Positions 1 to 4,990 of a DNA stretch of 5,169 nt are shown one piece after another. The stretch is taken from the NCBI GenBank assembly GCA_003565095.1, contig PXDI01000137.1, forward strand, positions 1 through 5,169. The letters are read 5' to 3'. The number at the start of each line of letters is the position of its first letter. The first letter of the stretch is position 1. The DNA is from PVC group bacterium. Lineage in GTDB: Bacteria; Verrucomicrobiota; Kiritimatiellia; UBA8416; PXDI01. The translations under genes were made by a program, and so were the position numbers. The notes under the pieces are model-generated. The model had not been told where the DNA came from. It did no database searches and saw only the letters and a list, made by a program, of their open reading frames with translations.

Positions 1-19
1 AATGTAGCTGAAAAGCAGA

Positions 20-1003
20 TCATTTTACCAGCATAGCCGTCAGTAATTTTACGGCATTCTGCACATCACTGTAACTAACCGTTTCAGAGGTCGAATGGAC
101 ATAGCGGCAGGGGATCGAGAGGCATCCGGAAAGCACCCCGCTCTGGGTGGTTTGCATGGCGCGCGCATCGGTCGCCCCGAACGGCAGCACCTCAAGCTGG
201 TAGGGGATTCTGCGCCGCTCCGCGGTTTCAATCATCCAGTCCTTGATTTTCGGCGCGGCCAGCATGCCGGCATCCTTGATCTTGATGGCCGGACCTTTAC
301 CCAGTTCAACCGCCATTTTATGCGGAGCTTCAGGTGTGTCGGGGCAGGCGGTAACATCTACCGCAATGCCCAGTTCCGGCAGAATGCCGAAAGCGCTGGT
401 GGTGGCCCCGCGCAGGCCGACTTCCTCCTGCACGCTGAACACAAAATAGATGTCGTGCGGCGAATTCTTCAGCGCCTTCATTACCCCGATCAGTACCGCA
501 CAGCCGATCCGGTCATCCATGGACTTGGCAATTAAATTGCCGCCGGTTTCCACCATCTGCCGGTCAAAACATGCCGCATCGCCGACTTTGACCGGACAGT
601 CTTTGCGTCCGGTGGCCCCGACATCCACAAACAACTTGTCGATCACCGGGATTTTGCTCTGGTCGTCCTGTTTTTCCATGCCGATCACACCGGTTGTGCC
701 ATCCGCAAAACGCACCCGGCCGGTCACTTCGTATAAAGGCTGCCCCCCGCCGATCGGGTTGATTCGCAAGAACCCCTTGTTGTCAATATACGAAACAATC
801 ACACCAATTTCATCCATATGCGCTGAGAGCATGATGCGCCGGCCCTTGCCGTTACCTTTTTTGAAAGCAATCAGATTGCCCAGTGTATCCGTGCGGATTT
901 CGTCGGCCAGGGCGCGGATCTCTTTTTTGATCAGTGCGCGTACCTGCTCTTCATGCCCCGATGGCCCATAGGCTTCGACAAGTTGCTTGATTATCTTCTT
1001 CAT
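20..1003 (-). CDS. M42 family metallo-aminopeptidase (third gene of the trio)
   Basis: A 327-residue protein of the M42 (glutamyl aminopeptidase/TET, FrvX-like) family, whose members are cytosolic two-metal aminopeptidases that trim short peptides and usually assemble into tetrahedral dodecamers. Visible family residues are His62 in AHMDEIG, Asp163 in SMDDR, the Glu193-Glu194 pair in QEEVGLRGA, Asp216 in AVDVT and His303 in YVHSTSE, which are the metal ligands and catalytic Glu. A smaller oligomerisation domain lies at roughly residues 66-160. No signal peptide is seen. Length is slightly short for the family (usually about 330-360). The ATG shares an ATGA overlap with the stop of the preceding M42 gene, and AAGGA lies 5 bases upstream. 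An oddity is GATDA at residues 276-280, where the two neighbours have TDA after GGT or GTG. The catalytic half resembles the first gene (2019-3077) more than the middle one. Older annotations of such proteins as cellulase or endoglucanase should not be trusted. The exact substrate is unknown. Confidence 0.95.
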   Translation of the reverse strand: MKKIIKQLVEAYGPSGHEEQVRALIKKEIRALADEIRTDTLGNLIAFKKGNGKGRRIMLSAHMDEIGVIVSYIDNKGFLRINPIGGGQPLYEVTGRVRFADGTTGVIGMEKQDDQSKIPVIDKLFVDVGATGRKDCPVKVGDAACFDRQMVETGGNLIAKSMDDRIGCAVLIGVMKALKNSPHDIYFVFSVQEEVGLRGATTSAFGILPELGIAVDVTACPDTPEAPHKMAVELGKGPAIKIKDAGMLAAPKIKDWMIETAERRRIPYQLEVLPFGATDARAMQTTQSGVLSGCLSIPCRYVHSTSETVSYSDVQNAVKLLTAMLVK

Positions 1004-2022
1004 AAGGTTCCTTTTTGCAATACGCCGGTCATTAGCCTGATTGTGTTTTCAAAGTCCTGTTTACTGATGATGGAAACCGGCGAATGAATATAGCGGCAGG
1101 GGACCGCCAGCGGCACGGACGGGATGCCGGTACCGCTGAGATGGATGGCTCCGGCATCGGTGCCGCCCTTGCCGGGCTGCTTGATCTGGCAGGGAATCCC
1201 CTCATTTTCCGCAGTCGTAAGCAGCAGTTGCACCAGTCTTTTGTCGGCAATGATCGAGTGATCCATAATGCTGACGGCCGGTCCTTTGCCGAGTTCGGTG
1301 GTGGAACTGGTGTCGGTATCCTTCGGCCCGTCATCACAAATGGTGCCTTCCAGAACGAAAGCGGCATCGGGCTTTACGGCAAACGCCGCTACCCTGGCTC
1401 CGCGCAGCCCCACTTCTTCCATGGTAGTAAAAACCGGACACAAATCGAACGGAAACGGGCCGGATTTGAGCAGCTCAATCAAGACCACGCATCCGGCACG
1501 ATCATCAAATGCCTTGCCTTTGCAGACTCTACCGAGCACCTCAAATTCAGTGTCAAAAACTGCATAATCACCCTGGTTTATCAGTTTCCCGGTTTCCTCG
1601 CGGCTTTCAGTACCGATATCAATCATCATGGCGTCATGCCGGATGATTTTTTCGCGCTCCTCGCGGCGCGTCAGGTGGATCGGTTTGATGCAGATCAGCC
1701 CCGGAATACGGTCCTTGCCGATCAGTATTCTTTTCGCCGGCAGGACACGGTCATCAATTCCGCCGACCTTTTCAAAAAAAAGCAGGCCTTTTTCGTTGGT
1801 ATGCGAAATCATCAGCCCCACTTCGTCCATGTGGGCGGCCAGCATGATCTTCTTGCGTCCGCGTTTGGTGCCTTTTTTGAAGGCAATCAGGTTACCGAGA
1901 TGATCAGTACGCATGTCATCGACATATGGCCCGATCTCCTTGACGATTATTTCGCGAACGGCGGACTCATTGCCGGAAACCCCCGGCGCATTCGAAAGTT
2001 TTTCCAACAGGTCATATTTCAT
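1000..2022 (-). CDS. M42 family metallo-aminopeptidase (middle gene, Glu-ligand subtype)
   Basis: A 340-residue M42 peptidase counted from MKYDLLEKL. Metal and catalytic residues are His64 (AAHMDEVG), Asp173 (AFDDRAG), the Glu202-Glu203 pair (MEEVGLRGA), Glu225 (VLEGT) and His313 (RYIHSP). The fourth ligand is Glu, where both neighbours have Asp. Around 231-243 it has an acidic/Ser-Thr-rich segment before ELGKGPA, and it carries the canonical GGTDAGAIH motif. I chose the ATG at 2020-2022 because it makes an ATGA overlap with the upstream stop and has AGGA 8 bases before it. An in-frame ATG at 2029-2031 would add three residues, but its Shine-Dalgarno-like AGG sits directly against the codon. 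Its stop in turn forms an ATGA overlap with the next M42 gene, so translation of the trio is probably coupled. Expected to be cytosolic. Family assignment is firm; peptide specificity is not known and may differ from its two neighbours. Confidence 0.95.
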   Translation of the reverse strand: MKYDLLEKLSNAPGVSGNESAVREIIVKEIGPYVDDMRTDHLGNLIAFKKGTKRGRKKIMLAAHMDEVGLMISHTNEKGLLFFEKVGGIDDRVLPAKRILIGKDRIPGLICIKPIHLTRREEREKIIRHDAMMIDIGTESREETGKLINQGDYAVFDTEFEVLGRVCKGKAFDDRAGCVVLIELLKSGPFPFDLCPVFTTMEEVGLRGARVAAFAVKPDAAFVLEGTICDDGPKDTDTSSTTELGKGPAVSIMDHSIIADKRLVQLLLTTAENEGIPCQIKQPGKGGTDAGAIHLSGTGIPSVPLAVPCRYIHSPVSIISKQDFENTIRLMTGVLQKGTL

Positions 2023-3077
2023 GATTGCCATCCTAAATCATCATAAAAGCTGTCACTCAATCCGGCGATGAAATGGGCCAGCAGGCGTCCGGTGCGCTCG
2101 ATGTCCTTGATTTGCAGCATTTCCACGGGGGTGTGCATACTGCGCAGGGGGATGCTGAGCAGTGCGGTGGGGATGCCTTCGCGGGTTAACTGGATTGCGT
2201 TGGCGTCGGTGCCGGTGCCGCCGGTGCAGATTTCGGTCTGGAACGGGATTTCATGCTGCCGGGCAGTTGTGCGCAGGGTCTCAAAGATACGCGGATGAAT
2301 GTTGGGGCCCATGCAGAGGGCCGGGCCTTTGCCAAGTTCCACGGTATATAGCGCCTCCGGAATGCCGGGTTGTTTGCCGAAACCGACATCAATGGCGATG
2401 CCGATATCCGGCGCAACGCCGAATGCGCTGGTCATTGCTCCGCGCAGACCGACTTCCTCCTGCACCGTTGCCACCGCATAGACATCCCATGTGTGAGAAA
2501 GATTCTGCAAATGCTCAAGACAGCAGGCCATGGCTGTGACCGATGCACGGTCATCAAATGCCTTGCCGCTGACATGCCCGTTCTGTAATTCAGTGAATTT
2601 ACCGCGAATTGATATCAAATCCCCCGGCCGCACCTGATTCGAGAGCTGCTGCTCGCTTAATCCGGTATCGACAAACAGCTTGTCCATCGGTACCGGCTTT
2701 TCGTGTTCCTTTTCTGACAGCACATGCGGCGGCCGGCAGCCGATAACCCCGGGCAGCAGCCTGCGACCGTGCACCAGCACTTCGCGTCCCATCAGGGTGC
2801 GTACATCAAATCCGCCCACCTGGGTAAAACGGATAAAGCCTTTTTCCAGCGTGGTGACAATCAGGCCGATTTCGTCCATGTGGCCGGCCAGCATGATCCG
2901 CCGGGACGGCTTATTCCCGGCACCTTTTTTCAGCGCAATCAGGTTACCCATTGCATCGACACTGATTTCATCGGTGAGCGGCGCAAAATGTCCGCGCAGG
3001 ATTTCCCGGATATTGTCCTCATATCCCGAAACGCCGGACTCTTCTGATAACTGTTTTAGAAATTCGATGGTTTTCAA
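2019..3077 (-). CDS. M42 family metallo-aminopeptidase (first gene of the trio, TTG start)
   Basis: A 352-residue M42 (TET/FrvX-like) aminopeptidase. Conserved residues are His66 (AGHMDEIG), Asp175 (AFDDRAS), the Glu207-Glu208 pair (VQEEVGLRGA), Asp230 (IAIDVGFG) and His315 (SMHTPVE). The SGVSGYED segment at residues 14-21 is a typical M42 N-terminus. The oligomerisation domain lies at about residues 70-170. The start codon is TTG: AGGAAGG (3086-3092) lies 8 bases upstream, an in-frame stop lies just beyond it, and no ATG or GTG is available near the family N-terminus. It is the promoter-proximal gene of the three-gene set and has its own promoter and a possible operator upstream. Segments such as VQEEVGLRGA and the following TSAFG are nearly shared with the protein at 20-1003, so those two look like closer paralogues. 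The C-terminal tail after HFIAGL is a little longer than in its neighbours. Substrate is unknown. Confidence 0.95.
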   Translation of the reverse strand: MKTIEFLKQLSEESGVSGYEDNIREILRGHFAPLTDEISVDAMGNLIALKKGAGNKPSRRIMLAGHMDEIGLIVTTLEKGFIRFTQVGGFDVRTLMGREVLVHGRRLLPGVIGCRPPHVLSEKEHEKPVPMDKLFVDTGLSEQQLSNQVRPGDLISIRGKFTELQNGHVSGKAFDDRASVTAMACCLEHLQNLSHTWDVYAVATVQEEVGLRGAMTSAFGVAPDIGIAIDVGFGKQPGIPEALYTVELGKGPALCMGPNIHPRIFETLRTTARQHEIPFQTEICTGGTGTDANAIQLTREGIPTALLSIPLRSMHTPVEMLQIKDIERTGRLLAHFIAGLSDSFYDDLGWQS

Positions 3078-3085
3078 TCCAAACG

Positions 3086-3092
3086 CCTTCCT
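3086..3092 (-). promoter_or_regulatory. Shine-Dalgarno site fixing the TTG start
   Basis: AGGAAGG on the minus strand lies 8 bases before TTG (3075-3077). This strong site supports TTG as the true start of the first M42 gene, since an in-frame TGA upstream leaves no other start. Confidence 0.7.
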
Positions 3093-3098
3093 GGATGT

Positions 3099-3117
3099 GC
3101 TTTTTCAATTGAAAAGC
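3099..3117. promoter_or_regulatory. Inverted repeat at the M42 trio transcription start, possible operator
   Basis: A perfect 14-bp palindrome TTTTCAATTGAAAA (3102-3115) is flanked by GC on each side, offset by one base. It sits immediately downstream of the -10 element and covers the predicted start of transcription. Its position and dyad symmetry suit a repressor site, but no regulator is encoded in the window. It is too AT-rich and lacks the loop expected of a terminator. Confidence 0.4.
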
Positions 3118-3145
3118 ATTCTACAATCCGCCGGGCATGTATCAA
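3118..3145 (-). promoter_or_regulatory. Sigma70-type promoter for the M42 gene trio
   Basis: On the minus strand TTGATA (3140-3145) and TAGAAT (3118-3123) are separated by 16 bases, and each matches the consensus at five of six positions. Transcription would begin near 3111, about 35 nt before the TTG start of the first M42 gene. The promoter lies in the gap after the deiminase-family stop, where I see no terminator, so the trio may also receive read-through transcription. Confidence 0.6.
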
Positions 3146-3172
3146 GCACGAATTGACGCACTGCTGAAAAGT

Positions 3173-4342
3173 CTATTGTACGAGCAGTCCGTTGCTGAAC
3201 ATGGCCGAGATGTCTACATGCGCCGGAACCGCGATGGTGCAACAGCGCAGCAACCCGCGCTGGGACACCATGGTGTCGGCGTTAACCGGTACCACAGTCC
3301 ATGCCGGCATGAGCTTGCGGTAAAGCTGATGCGCCTCGTTTTGCAGTTCTTCGGGCACATCGCTATAAGCGGGAACCAGTATCCTTCCGTTAATGAAAAC
3401 AACATTATTGTATGAATAAAAATTACCTTCTTTGGGCGAGGGCATTGGAATGCGGTGTACGCGGATGCGTCCGAGGGATGTCATTTGCTGAGAAATAAGG
3501 GCGGCGGCTTCATCCAGTAAAGCCGCATTTTCCGGATCGGTTGCCGGATCCATTTTGGCAACCAGCGCCAGATTGCGGCGCAGGAATGTCACAAACATGT
3601 CAACATGCCCGGTTGCTTCACCTTCTAGCGTTTGCAGGTAGACCCATGAGTCAAAGCCGAAAGCATTTCTAAGCTGCACCCCGATTTGTTCCTTTGAGTA
3701 GCCGCGTGATATATTGCGGCCAATCAGTGCGGTTGTTGTTAAGCACAAGCCGTCGCCATTCGACAGCAGGTTGCCACCTTCCAGCCGCAAGGGAGTGTGT
3801 CTAACCTCCAGCCCGGCAATATTCCCGAACATAATCGGAAAATCATTATCCCGCCAGCGTTCCTTATCTTCATCAACGTTGGAATAGTCGAAGTCAATTA
3901 TATATGGAATTTGATTGATTCGGCTGACAAAAATCGGTCCGTAATCACGCACCCACATGGAGTTCAGTTCAATACCCATATAGAAGACATTGGTGGCATT
4001 CACGCCAGCACGGTTGAGCAGTTCGCGGGCGGTATTATATTCATCACGGTCGTTGACCAGTGCGATTACCGGAGTGCGCGGACCGATCGCCTGAATCATT
4101 TCGATAAAGGTGCGTTGATGATAGCGGACCATCTCGTTGGCGCCGATAATCAAAGCTGACTGCGGATTGAAGTCAGCACGCAGGTTTATACCCGCGGCAT
4201 CATCCGCCGGTGGCTGATCATTCGGGGTGTTAAAAGCGGCACCTTCGGGCGCGCGTGGTGTTCCTGTCCGCGACAGGAAAAAACCGCCTAGCAGCCCGGC
4301 CAGAAAACATAAACAAGCAGTCAGGAGAATTTTCTTTTGCAT
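3173..4342 (-). CDS. Agmatine deiminase / bacterial peptidylarginine deiminase family protein, N-terminally anchored
   Basis: A 389-residue protein counted from MQKKILLT. Family members hydrolyse guanidino groups (agmatine or arginine side chains), releasing ammonia. Visible family motifs are WVRDYGP (Asp133), LEGGN (Glu188), GHVD (His246, Asp248), a FINGRILVP segment (about 316-324) and a C-terminal GLLRCCT in which Cys367 aligns with the catalytic Cys of the family's IHCIT motif. Residues 5-24 are strongly hydrophobic after a KK pair, followed by a Pro/Ala/Asp-rich linker, so the enzyme is probably exported and held at the membrane. That is unlike cytosolic agmatine deiminases of about 365 residues. 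LTAC resembles a lipobox but has almost no hydrophobic stretch before it, so I prefer an anchor or signal peptide. A GTG at 4376-4378 would add 12 residues encoded by the adjacent repeat and would spoil the N-terminal signal, so I rejected it. No good Shine-Dalgarno site is visible. Family is fairly sure; substrate is unresolved. Confidence 0.85.
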   Translation of the reverse strand: MQKKILLTACLCFLAGLLGGFFLSRTGTPRAPEGAAFNTPNDQPPADDAAGINLRADFNPQSALIIGANEMVRYHQRTFIEMIQAIGPRTPVIALVNDRDEYNTARELLNRAGVNATNVFYMGIELNSMWVRDYGPIFVSRINQIPYIIDFDYSNVDEDKERWRDNDFPIMFGNIAGLEVRHTPLRLEGGNLLSNGDGLCLTTTALIGRNISRGYSKEQIGVQLRNAFGFDSWVYLQTLEGEATGHVDMFVTFLRRNLALVAKMDPATDPENAALLDEAAALISQQMTSLGRIRVHRIPMPSPKEGNFYSYNNVVFINGRILVPAYSDVPEELQNEAHQLYRKLMPAWTVVPVNADTMVSQRGLLRCCTIAVPAHVDISAMFSNGLLVQ

Positions 4343-4357
4343 AAAATTATTTAAACG

Positions 4358-4457
4358 GCGCCTTGTTGTCGAACCCACAGGTTCTCATCCCATAATGGCC
4401 TGCCATCCGTAGCTCAAGCGACAGCGCAAAGCGTAGGATGGCGGAGGGAGTGGGATT
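4358..4457 (-). repeat. tRNA-tail repeat, copy 1 (orphan copy)
   Basis: This 100-bp unit matches 4530-4629 at 98 of 100 positions (differences at 4361/4533 and 4408/4580). In minus orientation it begins with the last 19 nt of tRNA-Ser (T-loop end, acceptor strand, discriminator G, CCA) and continues through about 80 bp of trailer to GTGGGTTCGACAACAAG. No tRNA body precedes this copy, so the tRNA part is an orphan tail. It contains the hairpin ATGGC-CT-GCCAT (4395-4406). It ends 15 bp upstream of the deiminase-family start codon. Confidence 0.9.
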
Positions 4458-4540
4458 GACTCCTCGACCTCCCGGTCTCGTCGGCCTGCGGCCTGCCGCT
4501 TCGCGGCATTCCAACAAGCCGCTGCCCGCGCGGCTTGTTG
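4458..4540. repeat. Hairpin-rich spacer between the two repeat copies
   Basis: A GC-rich spacer with several dyads. CAACAAGCCGC (4512-4522) pairs perfectly with GCGGCTTGTTG (4530-4540) across a 7-base loop. TGCCGC (4494-4499) pairs with GCGGCA (4503-4508) across TTC. GGAGT (4447-4451) pairs with ACTCC (4459-4463) at the junction with copy 1. It resembles bacterial REP-type palindromic sequence. No T-run follows any stem, so these are not typical intrinsic terminators. Confidence 0.6.
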
Positions 4541-4629
4541 TCGAACCCACAGGTTCTCATCCCATAATGGCCTGCCATCAGTAGCTCAAGCGACAGCGCA
4601 AAGCGTAGGATGGCGGAGGGAGTGGGATT
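4530..4629 (-). repeat. tRNA-tail repeat, copy 2 (attached to the intact tRNA-Ser)
   Basis: Second copy of the 100-bp unit. Here the first 19 nt (4611-4629, minus orientation) are the genuine 3' end of the intact tRNA-Ser. The trailer is nearly identical to that at 4358-4438. The far end overlaps the right arm of the hairpin at 4512-4540. The near-identity indicates recent duplication, gene conversion or selection. Any protein frames read across it are artefacts of the repeat and the tRNA. Confidence 0.9.
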
Positions 4630-4698
4630 CGAACCCACGGACAGTTTCCCGTCGCCGGTTTTCAAGACCGGTGCTTTAGTCCACTCAGCCATCCCTCC
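4611..4698 (-). tRNA. tRNA-Ser (anticodon UGA), with encoded CCA
   Basis: The minus strand folds as a class II tRNA. Acceptor GGAGGGA (4692-4698) pairs with TCCCTCC (4615-4621). The anticodon stem CCGGT/ACCGG encloses loop CTTGAAA with anticodon TGA at 4662-4664. A long variable arm follows, as expected for serine tRNA, and the T arm is GTGGG-TTCGAAT-CCCAC. The discriminator is G, as in serine tRNAs, and CCA is encoded at 4611-4613. The last 19 nt, from the T loop to CCA, are repeated 172 bp downstream as part of a longer repeat. No T-rich terminator follows directly, so read-through towards the deiminase-family gene is possible. Confidence 0.97.
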
Positions 4699-4754
4699 GT
4701 CTTCGCATTCTGCTTCGACGCGACAAGTCCTCTTCGTTCCGACCTGTCTTTGCC

Positions 4755-4808
4755 AGCATATTCCTATGAGCAAGAAGTCAAGGTATGGTTTGCGGTGTTG
4801 TAAGTCAA
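4755..4808 (-). promoter_or_regulatory. Candidate promoter(s) for tRNA-Ser
   Basis: Two overlapping sigma70-like arrangements are seen on the minus strand upstream of the tRNA. One has TTGACT (4803-4808), a 17-base spacer and TACCTT (4780-4785). The other has TTGACT (4776-4781), a 15-base spacer and TATGCT (4755-4760). The second gives a leader of about 50 nt before the mature tRNA. The -35 elements are good but each -10 is weak, so which one is used is uncertain. Confidence 0.35.
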
Positions 4809-4859
4809 TTCTGTTGTTTCTATGAATAGATTAATTCTCGAAAGTTTTGTCTTAATCAC

Positions 4860-4883
4860 GCTCGCTGACCTTGGTCGGCGAGC
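4860..4883. other. Strong short stem-loop
   Basis: GCTCGCTGAC (4860-4869) pairs with GTCGGCGAGC (4874-4883) around the loop CTTG, giving a 10-bp stem with a single T-G wobble. On the plus strand AAGAGAATTTTTG follows, so the T-run is too far away for a classic terminator. It is the first of two structures in the AT-rich right end and no gene in the window obviously uses it. Confidence 0.5.
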
Positions 4884-4921
4884 AAGAGAATTTTTGAAAA
4901 AGACACTGAAAATAAAGATAC

Positions 4922-4990
4922 GAGCCCTGCTGGAGCAAGAACTTTGGTAACCACCTTACCTTGCTCCATACGGGCTCAGTTTTTCTTTTG
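4922..4990 (+). terminator. Long nested hairpin with T-rich tail, terminator-like
   Basis: GAGCCC (4922-4927) pairs with GGGCTC (4972-4977). Inside, GGAGCAA (4932-4938) pairs with TTGCTCC (4961-4967), and further in GGTAA (4946-4950) pairs with TTACC (4956-4960). A 4x4 internal loop and a 7-base bulge separate the stems. AG and then a run of mostly T (TTTTTCTTTT) follow on the plus strand, which suits an intrinsic terminator. The minus strand also has a weaker T-rich tail (GTATCTTTATTTT), so it may be bidirectional. There is no clear plus-strand gene to its left, so a structured RNA or repeat remains possible. Confidence 0.45.

Noticed and set aside
1084..2046. Long 320-codon plus-strand frame opposite the middle M42 gene
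   Set aside because: It is the antisense shadow of a clear M42 gene with all catalytic motifs. The similar frame at 95-535 is the same artefact.
4343..4378. 12-residue N-terminal extension of the deiminase-family protein from GTG at 4376-4378
   Set aside because: It is encoded by the tRNA-tail repeat and would place charged residues before the membrane segment. ATG at 4340-4342 gives a normal KK-plus-hydrophobic start.
4439..4533. A second, degenerate tRNA-Ser gene
   Set aside because: Only the 19-nt 3' tail matches. No anticodon arm, D arm or 5' acceptor strand can be found in the adjoining spacer.
4347..4550. 67-codon minus-strand frame across repeat copy 1
   Set aside because: It is composed of repeat and hairpin sequence and shares the artefactual peptide produced by the second copy.
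4358..4629. CRISPR array
   Set aside because: There are only two copies, the units are about 100 bp and carry a tRNA end, and no regular short spacers are present.
4414..4773. 119-codon minus-strand frame containing MAEWTKAPVLKTG and GSNPTPSA
   Set aside because: It is the translation of the tRNA-Ser gene and the repeat, a common artefact at tRNA-Ser loci, and not a protein gene.
4610..4825. 71-codon plus-strand frame containing GVGFEPT
   Set aside because: It is the antisense of tRNA-Ser, a familiar spurious translation.
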